Shown piece by piece: positions 43,846 to 52,794 of a DNA stretch of 64,000 nt. Each line of letters opens with the position of its first letter. The stretch's first letter is position 1. Under the pieces are notes generated by a model. That model worked only from the letters and a program-made list of their open reading frames with translations, did not search any database and was not told the origin of the DNA. The position numbers were made by a program, and so were the translations under genes. Source of the stretch: CAYQMF01 sp964418595 (GTDB taxonomy: Bacteria; Planctomycetota; UBA1135; UBA2386); assembly GCA_964418595.1 (NCBI GenBank), contig CAYQMF010000002.1, positions 62,001 through 126,000 of the forward strand, in the 5' to 3' direction.

Positions 43846-45415
43846 GATTGCGGAGCGTGAAGTCCAAGACGCCGATGTACTTCGGCGACGAGGCCAGGGA
43901 CTGGTTGCTGTTCTCGAACAGCCCCCAGCTCCCGGACAAGCCATACGTGCTCGTCGAGTTGTAGAGGCAGCAGAGCCCACCCCCCACCCGCAGCCACTCG
44001 GTGAGGAAGTAGTCGTACAGCTGCCGCATCTCCGGCAACCGGTTCGCGGCGACGAGCTTGTCGGACAGGCGCCAGTTCCCGGCAGCGCTCCCGAACCCGA
44101 CCATGTGCTGCCCGGCCTCGAACGCGACCATCGTGTTCACGCCCCGCTGTTGCGCGGCGGCGCGCTGTTGCGCACTGAACGCCAGCGCCGGCGCGACATC
44201 GAGGCCTGCTTCCGCGAGGATCGCCAGCGGCTCCATGTTCTGCACCCGGATCTGGTTGACCGGGTCACCCAGCGCGTGCCCGAAGTAGGCATTCACCGCC
44301 CACACGTCGGTCTCGCGGCCGGCGTTGCGCCAGTCGAGGATGACGCCGGTCGCCCACGTGTTGACGTTCTGGCCGGCGAGCACCTTGACCAGGCGATGGC
44401 GAGGAAGCTCCTGCGCGCAGATCCGATGCAGCTCGACGGCACGCTGCGAGTAGTAGCGCAGCTGGGCCTCGTACGGATCCGTCGAGAGATTGGCGGCGAC
44501 GCCCATCTCACGGCAGTAGCGCGCCTGCACGAAGGTGCCGTTCCAGCACTCGTTGCTGTACTCGACGTAGACCCTCAGGTGTGGCAGCAGCCGCCGCTGG
44601 ACGAGGCGGGCGAACTGGCGCGCGTAGTCGTCCGTCGCGAGGTGCGGCAGGCAGAACCATGCGTCCGCGGAGACCGCGTTGCACAGGTCGATCATGTGCT
44701 CGAACGCCACGCCGTCCACGCCCTGCTGGGTGTACCAGTCCGGCCGCGCACGATCGGTCCACGCCGACTGGTAGGTGCTGTTGGTTCGCTGCCAGTCCAT
44801 GAAGCGGATCGCCTTGCACACCGACCAGCGCTCCAGGATCGAGGGGTGGAAGGGCTGCCGCGCGTACGTGGTTTCGAAGCCGGGGAGGATGAACCGCACG
44901 TTGCGGATCGGATTCGCCGGGTTGGTGCGGATGATGCGGAGCAGGATCCCCTGGGCGGGGGTCACATCGACCTCGATGCGACCCGGGGTCCGCGCGCCGG
45001 CGACCGCGTCCCAGCGGAATTCGAGATCGCCATCACCCTCGAAGAGGCACGCGTAGCGTCCCCCTGGATACTGCGACCCCATGCCGGTCGCGAGCAGCGT
45101 GGCCACCGCCTGATCGCTGGCCAGCGATGCCGGATACCCGTCCGGTCGCCTGGGGAACTGCTCACCCGTGTTCCACGCGCCGCCGACGATCTTCTGTGGG
45201 ATCCAGTCAGCGCACGATCGGAACAGGTCGACGAAGACCAACTGCGGGCCCCAGTACGCGAGCTCGGCCATGTTGATGCCGATGCGAGAACCAAAGTTGA
45301 CCGGCTCCTCGATCTCGTAGATCGGCGCGAGCTGCGCCTGCGCGGAAGCGAGACCGACGCTGGTGGCACCGACGACGAACAGACGGACGAAGCTTGCGTG
45401 CATGGCAGATGGCAA
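43835..45415 (-). CDS. secreted glycosidase-like protein, paralog of the convergent gene
   Basis: 526 aa with a Sec signal (MPSAMHASFVRLFVVGATSV, cleavage likely after SAQA); an ATG at 45403 (MHASFV) may be the real start. No lipobox and no glycine linker. Sequence parallels the 42011-43762 protein along its length: YPGGRYACLFEGDGDLEF, FMDWQRTN, YVEYSNECWNGTF with Glu289 and VAFEAGQHMVG with Glu433. Asn-Glu plus Glu fits a retaining GH-A glycosidase; not assigned to a family. The stop codon is inside a tandem repeat. Gene pair probably arose by inverted duplication. Confidence 0.72.
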   Translation of the reverse strand: MPSAMHASFVRLFVVGATSVGLASAQAQLAPIYEIEEPVNFGSRIGINMAELAYWGPQLVFVDLFRSCADWIPQKIVGGAWNTGEQFPRRPDGYPASLASDQAVATLLATGMGSQYPGGRYACLFEGDGDLEFRWDAVAGARTPGRIEVDVTPAQGILLRIIRTNPANPIRNVRFILPGFETTYARQPFHPSILERWSVCKAIRFMDWQRTNSTYQSAWTDRARPDWYTQQGVDGVAFEHMIDLCNAVSADAWFCLPHLATDDYARQFARLVQRRLLPHLRVYVEYSNECWNGTFVQARYCREMGVAANLSTDPYEAQLRYYSQRAVELHRICAQELPRHRLVKVLAGQNVNTWATGVILDWRNAGRETDVWAVNAYFGHALGDPVNQIRVQNMEPLAILAEAGLDVAPALAFSAQQRAAAQQRGVNTMVAFEAGQHMVGFGSAAGNWRLSDKLVAANRLPEMRQLYDYFLTEWLRVGGGLCCLYNSTSTYGLSGSWGLFENSNQSLASSPKYIGVLDFTLRNRYR

Positions 45416-45530
45416 AGCGGGCGCGCGGGACGCGGATGCGACTCCGGATCTACCCTACGGCACCGCAGGCTCTGACGGCTCACGTTTCTGCGCAGGCCTG
45501 CCTCGGCAGCCTCGCTAGGATCCCAGCCCC

Positions 45531-46706
45531 ATGGTCCTGACGGTCCTGAGCCTTGCGCTCGCGCTCCTGCTCACGCCCGTCGTCGGCTATCTCTTCCTCC
45601 TGACGCTCTGCTCGGCCGCACCGCGACGCTCCCCGACGGGCATGTTCGACTTGCGGTTCGCCGTGGTGGTCCCCGCCCACGACGAGGAGCGGATGATCGG
45701 CGACACGATCGCCAGCCTGCGCGCGCTCGACTACCCACAAGACCGGTTCGAGGTCATCGTCGTCGCCGACAACTGCACCGACGCCACCGCCGAGATTGCG
45801 CGGGCCGCGGGCGCCCACGTCCTCGAGCGCGAGAACCGGATCGAGCGAGGCAAGGGGTTCGCCCTCGATCTCGCGTTCGAGACCATCCTGGCCGAGGGTC
45901 GGGTCGACGCAGTGGTCGTGGTGGATGCCGACACGAGCGTCTCGACCTCGCTGCTTGCGGCGTTTGCCGCGCGCCTCGCGTCCGGTGCCCGTGTCGTGCA
46001 GGGGCGCTACGGCGTGCGCAACGTGCACTCCTCGTGGCGGACGCGGCTCATGGCCGTCGCGCTGGGGATGTTCCACGACCTCCGGTCGCTGGCCCGCGAG
46101 CGGCTCCGCTTGTCCTGCGGCCTGCGCGGCAACGGCATGTGCTTCCGTAGCGATGTGCTGCGCGCCCATCCCCACCGGGCCCACGGCCTCGTCGAGGACG
46201 TGGAGCACGGCGTCGAACTCGGCCTCGCGGGCATCCGCGTCGCCTACGCGCATGAAGCCGAGGTGCGCGGTGAGATGGCGGCGGGGCGACGCGCCGCGAC
46301 CACGCAACGCGAACGCTGGGAAGGCGGGCGCGCATCCCTCGCGCGCGCCAGGGTCGGCCCCTTGCTGCGGCGAGCGATCGCCCTCAGGGACCGCGTCGCC
46401 CTCGACCTCGCTCTCGACCTCATGACGCCCCCGCTGAGTCGGATCGGCCTCGCGATGGCCGCCGGCCTGGCGGTCGAAGCAATCGCGTGGTGGAGCACCG
46501 GTGGCGGCACCGCGATCGCCCCGGCCTGGCTGATCCTCGCGACGTGCCTCTCGGCCTACGTCCTGCGCGGCGTGGCGCTGAGTGGTCTCGGCGTGCGAGG
46601 CCTCTGGGTCCTCGCGATGGCGCCGGCCTACGTGGCCTGGAAGGTCATCGCGGTGCGGCGCCGGGCGCCACGAGAGTGGCAGCGGACCGAGCGCCCTTCG
46701 GCGTGA
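45531..46706 (+). CDS. membrane family 2 glycosyltransferase
   Basis: 391 aa. N-terminal membrane helix (1-27), GT2 fold with VVVPAHDEERMIGDTIASL, the metal-binding VDADTS (Asp132-Asp134), an ED acid (LVEDVEHG) and a TQRERWEGG (QxxRW) motif of processive GT2 enzymes. Two or three C-terminal helices follow (IGLAMAAGLAVEAIAW; ILATCLSAYVLRGVAL). Similar to polysaccharide or lipid glycosyltransferases. It is convergent with the ribosomal cluster, 12 nt from rplQ. Confidence 0.85.
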   Translation: MVLTVLSLALALLLTPVVGYLFLLTLCSAAPRRSPTGMFDLRFAVVVPAHDEERMIGDTIASLRALDYPQDRFEVIVVADNCTDATAEIARAAGAHVLERENRIERGKGFALDLAFETILAEGRVDAVVVVDADTSVSTSLLAAFAARLASGARVVQGRYGVRNVHSSWRTRLMAVALGMFHDLRSLARERLRLSCGLRGNGMCFRSDVLRAHPHRAHGLVEDVEHGVELGLAGIRVAYAHEAEVRGEMAAGRRAATTQRERWEGGRASLARARVGPLLRRAIALRDRVALDLALDLMTPPLSRIGLAMAAGLAVEAIAWWSTGGGTAIAPAWLILATCLSAYVLRGVALSGLGVRGLWVLAMAPAYVAWKVIAVRRRAPREWQRTERPSA

Positions 46707-46718
46707 TGCGCCAGCGGG

Positions 46719-47147
46719 TCAGGCTCCGGCGGGAGCGGCAGCGCCCTCGGCCACCTCGGCCGCCTTGGCCATCGCCTTCTCCAGCACGTCGTTGTCGACG
46801 AGTTCGAACATGGCGGTGTCGACGCCGTCGCCGATGCGGTGGCCGGGCATGCGCACGACGCGCGTGTAGCCGCCCTTGCGACCCGCGTAGCGCGGACCGA
46901 GCACCTCGAACAGTTTGTGCACCGCCTCGTGATCCTGCAGCGCCGAGAGTGCGCGGCGGAACCGGGCCAGGTCCTTGCGCTTGCCCAGCGTGATCATCTT
47001 GTCCACGTTGCGGCGCATGGCCTTGGCCTTCGCCAGGGTGGTGATCACGCGCTCGTGCCTGATCACGGAGACGATGAAGTTGCGCTCCATCGCCAGACGG
47101 TGGGTGGTCGTACGTCCGAGCTTCTTACCAGCGACGCGGTGTCTCAT
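46719..47147 (-). CDS. rplQ: 50S ribosomal protein L17
   Basis: 142 aa. Starts MRHRVAGKKLGRTTTHRLAM, as in all L17. The core RPRYAGRKGGYTRVVRMPGH and an Ala/Glu-rich tail follow. Last gene of the ribosomal cluster, 39 nt after rpoA; no terminator is visible before the convergent glycosyltransferase. Confidence 0.97.
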   Translation of the reverse strand: MRHRVAGKKLGRTTTHRLAMERNFIVSVIRHERVITTLAKAKAMRRNVDKMITLGKRKDLARFRRALSALQDHEAVHKLFEVLGPRYAGRKGGYTRVVRMPGHRIGDGVDTAMFELVDNDVLEKAMAKAAEVAEGAAAPAGA

Positions 47148-47186
47148 GGCGGAGAGTCCAGTGTGAGCAGCAGGGTGGGTTTCGGT

Positions 47187-48188
47187 TCAGGCGTCGCCGG
47201 CATCCATACCCAGCGAGAGTCCCAGCGCGAGGAGCTTGCTCTTGACCTCCTTGAGGGAGGTCTTGCCGAAGTTGCGGACCTTGAGCAGGTCCGCCTCGTT
47301 CATGATGACGAGCTCGCGGATGGTCAGGATCGCCTCCGAGTCGAGGCAGTTCTTGGCGCGCACCGACAGATCCAGCATGTCGACCGACTTGGAGAGCAGG
47401 TCGGCCATCTCGCGCCGCTTGCCGGTCTCGTCACCTTCCGGCACCAGCACGGTGCTGTCGGCGACCATGTCCTGCTTCATCTCGAAGTACTGGACGAACG
47501 GGTTGAGGTGCTTGCGATAGATCTTGCTGGCCTCGACCAGGGCCATCTCCGGCGAGACGGTACCGTCGGTCCAGATGTCGAGCACCAGCCGATCGTAGTT
47601 CGTCAGCTTGCCGACGCGGGTGTTCTCGATCGCGTACTTGACGCGGTAGACGGGGCTGAAGATCGAGTCGACCGGGATGGTGCCGATCTCCATGTCCTCC
47701 GTCGCGTTGTCGTCGGCCGTGACGTAGCCACGCCCGCGCCGCGCCTGGATCTCGCAGTAGAAGCGGGCGCTCTCCGTGATCGTGCAGATGTGCAGGTCCG
47801 GATTCATGACCTCCACGTTGTGGTCGACCTGGATGTCGGCGCCGGTCACGACACCCGGACGCTGCGCGTCGATGCGCAGGGTGACCGGGGCGTCGGTGTG
47901 CATCTTGACGCGGAGCTTCTTGATGTTGAGGACGATGAGCGTCACGTCCTCGAGCACACCCGGAATGGTGGAGAACTCGTGCACCACGCCGTCGATCTTC
48001 ACGGAGTACACGGCAGCGCCCTCGATCGACGACAGCAGCACGCGGCGCAAGCCGTTGCCGATGGTCGTTCCGAAGCCGCGCTCGAAGGGCTCGACCGTGA
48101 AGCGACCGAACGTCGGCGTCGCCGACGCGGGGTCGAGAGTCACCTGTGACGGCAACTCGAAGTTACGCCAACGAATACGCATGCTCAT
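47187..48188 (-). CDS. rpoA: RNA polymerase alpha subunit
   Basis: 333 aa. Alpha-NTD (FTVEPFERGFGTTIGNGLRR, VLLSSIEGAAVYSVKIDGVV) dimerises and assembles the core; the alpha-CTD (KVRNFGKTSLKEVKSKLLAL) binds UP elements and activators. It directly follows rpsK; rpsD, normally between them, is absent (35-nt gap). Confidence 0.97.
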   Translation of the reverse strand: MSMRIRWRNFELPSQVTLDPASATPTFGRFTVEPFERGFGTTIGNGLRRVLLSSIEGAAVYSVKIDGVVHEFSTIPGVLEDVTLIVLNIKKLRVKMHTDAPVTLRIDAQRPGVVTGADIQVDHNVEVMNPDLHICTITESARFYCEIQARRGRGYVTADDNATEDMEIGTIPVDSIFSPVYRVKYAIENTRVGKLTNYDRLVLDIWTDGTVSPEMALVEASKIYRKHLNPFVQYFEMKQDMVADSTVLVPEGDETGKRREMADLLSKSVDMLDLSVRAKNCLDSEAILTIRELVIMNEADLLKVRNFGKTSLKEVKSKLLALGLSLGMDAGDA

Positions 48189-48223
48189 GGGGGGTTCAGG
48201 GTGCGGGAGCCAGTAATGCGGAA

Positions 48224-48631
48224 TCAGACGCGGCGGCGCCTGCGCGGCCGGCAGCCGTTGTGCGGCAGCGGAGTGATGTCCTCGATGGACTTCACCTCGA
48301 TACCGGAGGACGCCAGCGCGCGCACGGCGGACTCACGGCCCGAACCCGGCCCGTTCACGCGCACTTCGACTTCCGTCACTCCCATCTTGCGCACCTTCTC
48401 GGCGGCCTTCTCGGCGGCGCGCTGGGCGGCGAAGGGTGTGCTCTTGCGGCTGCCCTTGTAACCGATCGTGCCGGCGGAGTCCCACGCGATGACGTGGCCA
48501 CCGACGTCGGTGATCGTCACGATGGTGTTGTTGAAGCTCGCCTTGACGTGCACCACGGCCTTGCCGATGTGACGACGCTGCTTCTTCTTCTTGGTGGGCG
48601 CTGGGCCGCCCGGCGTGTTGGTTTCGGCCAT
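48224..48631 (-). CDS. rpsK: 30S ribosomal protein S11
   Basis: 135 aa. Core ASFNNTIVTITDVGGHVIAW and the C-terminal NGCRPRRRRRV are family marks. Lies between rpsM and rpoA in the alpha operon. Confidence 0.97.
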   Translation of the reverse strand: MAETNTPGGPAPTKKKKQRRHIGKAVVHVKASFNNTIVTITDVGGHVIAWDSAGTIGYKGSRKSTPFAAQRAAEKAAEKVRKMGVTEVEVRVNGPGSGRESAVRALASSGIEVKSIEDITPLPHNGCRPRRRRRV

Positions 48632-48645
48632 GGCTTACTCGGGGC

Positions 48646-49023
48646 TCACTTGCGGGCGATCTTCTTGTTGGCGACGGTCTTGACCGGACCCTTGCGGGTG
48701 CGGGCGTTGCAGCGGGTGCGCTGCCCACGCACGGGGAGTCCGCGGCGGTGCCGCAGGCCCCGGTAGCAACCGATCTCCTTGAGTCGGTTGATGTTCTGGA
48801 TGGTCTGGCGACGCAGCGTGCCCTCCGCGGCGTACTGCTTCTCGATGTGACTCGCGAGCCGGGCGATGTCGTCGTCCGCGAGGTCCTTGGCGCGCGTGTC
48901 CGGGCGAATGCCGAGCTCGGCCACGATCTTCTTCGCGAGCGCCGGTCCGATTCCGTACAGGTACGTGAGGGCGACCTCGATCTTCTTCTCGTTCGGGATG
49001 TCTACGCCGATGATACGGGGCAT
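48646..49023 (-). CDS. rpsM: 30S ribosomal protein S13
   Basis: 125 aa. MPRIIGVDIPNEKKIEVALT at the start and GLRHRRGLPVRGQRTRCNAR near the basic C-terminus, which contacts the P-site tRNA. First protein of the alpha operon after L36. Confidence 0.97.
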   Translation of the reverse strand: MPRIIGVDIPNEKKIEVALTYLYGIGPALAKKIVAELGIRPDTRAKDLADDDIARLASHIEKQYAAEGTLRRQTIQNINRLKEIGCYRGLRHRRGLPVRGQRTRCNARTRKGPVKTVANKKIARK

Positions 49024-49033
49024 CGCTCTCCTC

Positions 49034-49153
49034 CTACCTGCCCTGCCGCTGCTTGTGGCGGGGGTCGGACTTGCAGATGACGCGGACGATGCCGCGCCTG
49101 CGGATGATCTTGCAGCCTTCGCACATCTTGCGGACGCTGGCTCGGACTTTCAT
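49034..49153 (-). CDS. rpmJ: 50S ribosomal protein L36
   Basis: 39 aa: MKVRASVRKMCEGCKIIRRR at the start, with Cys11, Cys14, Cys27 and His33 as a zinc-ribbon (C+ form). Its ATG overlaps the adk stop (ATGA), so infA, often located here, cannot be present. Too short for many gene callers. Confidence 0.96.
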   Translation of the reverse strand: MKVRASVRKMCEGCKIIRRRGIVRVICKSDPRHKQRQGR

Positions 49154-49899
49154 GGATGATTACCTCGCGGCACGCCCGTGAGGGCTCGCTTCAGTTCTTC
49201 GAAGACTTGTTGGGGCGACCGGGCCGCGTCGATCTCGACGAGGACCTTCTGGTCACGGTAGTAGGAGAGCAGCGGCTCGGTCTGCTGGGCGAAGACCGCC
49301 AGACGCTTGGTCACCGCCTCGAGTCGATCGTCGGAACGCTGCGCGAGCTCGCCGCCGCACAGGTCGCACTTCCCGTCGACCTTCGTCGGCTTGAACTGCA
49401 CGTGCCAGATCGCACCGCACTTGCTGCAGGTGCGACGGCCCGTCGTGCGCGCGACGAGGGCGTCGGTGGGAACCGCGAACCAGATGACGTGGGAGAGCCG
49501 GGCGCCGCGCCCGGCAAGGGCGGAGTCGAGTGCCTGGGCCTGCGGGAGTGTACGGGGAAAGCCGTCGAGGATCCACGAGCCGCTCACCTTCCCCGCGTCG
49601 GAGCGGTCGGGGGGGGTGCCGATCCGGGCCTCCACCATGCCGAGGATGACGTCGTCGGGGACGAGCCGTCCCTCGTCCATGAACGACTTGGCGCGCGCTC
49701 CCAGCGCGGTCCCCTTGGCCACGTGCTCGCGAAGCATGTCGCCCGTGGAGATGTGTGTGGCCCCACCCTCGACTGCCATGCGTTGGGCCTGCGTCCCCTT
49801 GCCCGCGCCGGGTGCCCCCAGGAAGACGGCATGGATGGGCCGCTTCCCACTGGGACCACTCGCCACGGGCTGCGGCGCCTTCTTCGACGGACCAGACAT
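49150..49899 (-). CDS. adk: adenylate kinase
   Basis: AMP + ATP to 2 ADP. 249 aa from ATG 49899 (MSGPSKKAPQPVASGPSGKR), an N-terminal extension of about 20 residues before the core. P-loop GAPGAGKGTQ, ISTGDMLRE and the LID with a four-cysteine zinc site (CSKCGAIWHV, GKCDLCGG). Next to secY, as in many bacteria, starting 2 nt after its stop. Confidence 0.95.
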   Translation of the reverse strand: MSGPSKKAPQPVASGPSGKRPIHAVFLGAPGAGKGTQAQRMAVEGGATHISTGDMLREHVAKGTALGARAKSFMDEGRLVPDDVILGMVEARIGTPPDRSDAGKVSGSWILDGFPRTLPQAQALDSALAGRGARLSHVIWFAVPTDALVARTTGRRTCSKCGAIWHVQFKPTKVDGKCDLCGGELAQRSDDRLEAVTKRLAVFAQQTEPLLSYYRDQKVLVEIDAARSPQQVFEELKRALTGVPRGNHP

Positions 49900-49901
49900 G
49901 G

Positions 49902-51260
49902 TCACCGAGCCGGTCGCCCCCACCCGGAAGCGCTGGCGCCGCCTTCCTTCATGAAGCCGTCGTAGTTCTTCATGACGAGCATGGCGTTGATCTTCTCGAC
50001 CGTATCGAGGGCAACGCCGACGACGATCAGGATGGAAGTCCCGCTCATGAAGAAGACCAGGGTCGGGCTGAGACCCTGGAACTGGCCACCAACCAGGTTG
50101 GGAAACACCGCAATGACGGCGAGGAACGACGCCCCCGCGAGCGTGATCCGCGCCATGGTCGACTCGAGGAACTCGGCCGTGCTCTTGCCGGGTCGGATGC
50201 CGGGAATGAACGCGCCGTGCTCCTTGAGGTTGTTGGCCAGCTCGCTGGGTTGATACATCAGCGAGGCCCAGAAGAACGAGAAGAAGAAGATGAGCGCCGA
50301 GTACGCGGCGACGTACCAGAAGCCGCGGCCGTACTGGAAGGCGTCGCGAAGGCCGTTCCACCCGATCGCGCCACCGACGAAGGTCGGCACGACCAGCAGG
50401 GCCGACGCGAAGATGATGGGCATCACGCCGGCGAAGTTCAGCTTGATGGGGAGGAAGTGGCGCTGGCCGCCGTACACCCGCCGTCCCCGGGTCTGCTTGG
50501 CCTGCTGGAGAGGAATGCGGCGCGTGGCCTTGGTGATGAACACCACGGCGAGGACCGCGGCCAGCCATGCGCCGAGGAAGAGGAGCAAGGTCTGGTAGGT
50601 CTCCGTCCCCGTGCCGCCCCGCATGCCGCTCTGGATCGACGGCCAGATCGCGCTCGGGAGATCGGACACGATCCCGGCCATGATGATGATCGAGATCCCG
50701 TTGCCGATGCCGTGCTCCTGGATCTGTTCACCGAGCCACATGATGAACATCGTCCCCGCCGTGAGGGCGACGACCACCACCACCACGTACAGGCCCCACC
50801 AGTTCTCGACCCCGGGATGGAGCAGCGATTGCCCGCCGGCCTTGCCGGAGAGCACGCCGAACACGATGAAGAACGACTGCAGGATGCAGATCGGGATGGT
50901 CGCGAGGCGCGTGTACTGGTTGATCTTCCGTTGTCCCGCGCCGCCCTCCTTGGCGATCTTCTCGAGCGCCGGCACCACCTTCGCCAGGAGCGAGAAGATG
51001 ATGCTCGCCGAGATGTACGGCATGACGCCGAGCGAGAACACGGTCGCCTGGGTCAGCTGGGCGCCCGTGAGCATGCTCATCAGGTTGAACAGGCCGGCGA
51101 ACCCGCCACCGACATCCTGTTGCTGCGTGGCTGCGTGGAAGTCCACACCCGGCAGGGGCACGGCGAAGCCCACGCGGTAGCAGAACAGCAGCCCGAGCGT
51201 GATCAGGATCCGCTTGCGGATCTCTTCGTCGCGCCACACGTTCAGGATCGATGCGTTCAT
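49902..51260 (-). CDS. secY: Sec translocon subunit SecY
   Basis: 452 aa, ten predicted membrane helices; channel for protein export. Starts MNASILNVWRDEEIRKRILI. Visible marks include TQATVFSLGVMPYISASIIF and the cytosolic loop EKIAKEGGAGQRKINQYTRL. GEQIQEHGIGNGISIIIMAG in the C-terminal half is highly conserved. The usual C-terminus is followed by a short Gly/Ser tail. Between rplO and adk. Confidence 0.96.
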   Translation of the reverse strand: MNASILNVWRDEEIRKRILITLGLLFCYRVGFAVPLPGVDFHAATQQQDVGGGFAGLFNLMSMLTGAQLTQATVFSLGVMPYISASIIFSLLAKVVPALEKIAKEGGAGQRKINQYTRLATIPICILQSFFIVFGVLSGKAGGQSLLHPGVENWWGLYVVVVVVALTAGTMFIMWLGEQIQEHGIGNGISIIIMAGIVSDLPSAIWPSIQSGMRGGTGTETYQTLLLFLGAWLAAVLAVVFITKATRRIPLQQAKQTRGRRVYGGQRHFLPIKLNFAGVMPIIFASALLVVPTFVGGAIGWNGLRDAFQYGRGFWYVAAYSALIFFFSFFWASLMYQPSELANNLKEHGAFIPGIRPGKSTAEFLESTMARITLAGASFLAVIAVFPNLVGGQFQGLSPTLVFFMSGTSILIVVGVALDTVEKINAMLVMKNYDGFMKEGGASASGWGRPAR

Positions 51261-51312
51261 GTTCGCCTGGCTATCTCTCGAGCTGGCTGATCACCGGACC
51301 CGCAACCTGGAA

Positions 51313-51840
51313 TCAACGACCCCGCCGCAGGGGCCGGACCGGCTCGGTCGTGCCCTTGCGCACGAACTTCGGCCTGTGCTCGACCGCGGTGAGGACCTCG
51401 ACCACGCCACCGGCCGCTTCGATCTTCGCGCGGGCGGTGTCCGAGATCGCGTTCACCTTCAGCGCGAGCTTCTTCGTGACCTCGCCGTTGCCGAGCACCT
51501 TGAACAGATCAGAGTGCTTCTCCTGCGACGTGAGACCACGCTCGATCACGGCCGCCAGGTCGATCGTCGCCCCGGCATCGAACGCTGCGTTCAACTCGCC
51601 GACGTTGATGATCGTGAACACCTTGCGGAAGTTCTTGTTGTTGAAGCCGCGCTTGGGGATGCGGCGGAACAGCGGCATCTGACCGCCTTCCCAGCCGATG
51701 CGGCTCGACCAGCCCGAGCGCGCCTTGGCGCCCTTGTGGCCGCGGCCGGACGTCTTGCCGCTGCCGCTACCGGGGCCGCGACCGACGCGCTTGCGGGTCT
51801 TGTAGGCGAGACCTTGGGCTTTTGCTTGATCGAGGTTCAT
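51313..51840 (-). CDS. rplO: 50S ribosomal protein L15
   Basis: 175 aa. KRVGRGPGSGSGKTSGRGHK at the N-terminus is typical. Longer than average, about 145, with an extended C-terminus (HRPKFVRKGTTEPVRPLRRG). It overlaps the end of rpsE, so rpmD (L30), normally between them, is absent. Confidence 0.95.
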   Translation of the reverse strand: MNLDQAKAQGLAYKTRKRVGRGPGSGSGKTSGRGHKGAKARSGWSSRIGWEGGQMPLFRRIPKRGFNNKNFRKVFTIINVGELNAAFDAGATIDLAAVIERGLTSQEKHSDLFKVLGNGEVTKKLALKVNAISDTARAKIEAAGGVVEVLTAVEHRPKFVRKGTTEPVRPLRRGR

Positions 51841-52349
51841 TCGACACTCACTCCGCGCAGGGCCTCGATGGCCTTGAGATCGCGCAACTGGGCCAGGGCG
51901 TCCAGGGTCGCCTTGACCACGTTCATGGGATTGGTCGACCCGTAGGTCTTGGTCAGCACATCCTTGATGCCGGCGAGTTCGACGACCTTGCGGACGGCGC
52001 GACCCGCGATGATCCCGGTGCCGGGCGCTGCTGGAACGAGGCGCACGCGCGACGCGCAGAAGCGTCCCTCGACCAGATGCGGGATCGTGCTCTCACGCCG
52101 CGTCACGCGCATCAGCCGCTTCTTGCCCTCCTTCACCGACTTCTCGACGGCGTTGGGGACTTCCTTGGCCTTCGCGTAGCCGACGCCGACCAGCCCGTTG
52201 CGGTTGCCGACGACGGTGAGGGCGTTGAAGGAGAATCGACGGCCGCCCTTCACGACGGCCACGGTGCGGCTGATGTTGATGACGTCGTCATCACAATCGG
52301 CCGTGAGGGCCTCGTCGATGGGGACGACGGGGTACTTGCGTTTCGCCAT
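51837..52349 (-). CDS. rpsE: 30S ribosomal protein S5
   Basis: 170 aa. Central VVGNRNGLVGVGYAKAKEVP and PAAPGTGIIAGRAVRKVVEL mark the family. Its stop overlaps the rplO start (4 nt). Ram-type mutations occur in S5 in other bacteria. Confidence 0.97.
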   Translation of the reverse strand: MAKRKYPVVPIDEALTADCDDDVINISRTVAVVKGGRRFSFNALTVVGNRNGLVGVGYAKAKEVPNAVEKSVKEGKKRLMRVTRRESTIPHLVEGRFCASRVRLVPAAPGTGIIAGRAVRKVVELAGIKDVLTKTYGSTNPMNVVKATLDALAQLRDLKAIEALRGVSVE

Positions 52350-52350
52350 C

Positions 52351-52722
52351 TCAGAACTCCAAACCGCCGCTGCGCGCGGCCTCCGCGAGGGCCTTCACGC
52401 GCCCGTGATACTGGTAGTGACCACGGTCGAAGCAGACGCGCTTCACGCCGTGCTGCTTGGCTCGGTCGGCGATCAGCCCACCGACCTTGGCCGCGATCTC
52501 GGCCTTCTTCAGCCCCTGCAGTGCCGCCCGCAGGGTCTTGTCCTGCGAGGACGCCGCGGCCAGCGTCCGACCCGACTGGTCGTCGATGACCTGGCAGTAG
52601 ATGTTCGCGTGGCTGCGGAAGACCGACAACCGGGGCCGCTCGGCGGTCCCGCGCACGCGCTTGCGGATCCGCAGCGCCTTGCGCCGGCGGTCTTGAACTC
52701 GTCTGGATTGAACGTCACCCAT
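52351..52722 (-). CDS. rplR: 50S ribosomal protein L18
   Basis: 123 aa. RGTAERPRLSVFRSHANIYC matches L18; it binds 5S rRNA. The start codon abuts a tandem 14-bp repeat. No SD sequence is evident. One base separates it from rpsE. Confidence 0.95.
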   Translation of the reverse strand: MGDVQSRRVQDRRRKALRIRKRVRGTAERPRLSVFRSHANIYCQVIDDQSGRTLAAASSQDKTLRAALQGLKKAEIAAKVGGLIADRAKQHGVKRVCFDRGHYQYHGRVKALAEAARSGGLEF

Positions 52723-52776
52723 GGCAGCAGATTCTCGGCAGCAGATTCTCGGCAGCGGACTTCGGCAGCGGGCTCC
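52723..52776. repeat. tandem repeat directly upstream of rplR
   Basis: Unit ggcagcagattctc, two exact copies (52723-52736, 52737-52750) and two degenerate copies (ggcagcggacttc, ggcagcgggctcc) up to 52776. It ends exactly before the rplR start codon and fills most of the 72-nt gap to rplF. Confidence 0.9.
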
Positions 52777-52794
52777 GGCGTCAGAGTGGCAGCG

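Noticed and set aside
45480..46307. A 275-codon minus-strand frame
   Set aside because: Antisense to the GT2 glycosyltransferase, which has a full set of GT2 motifs.
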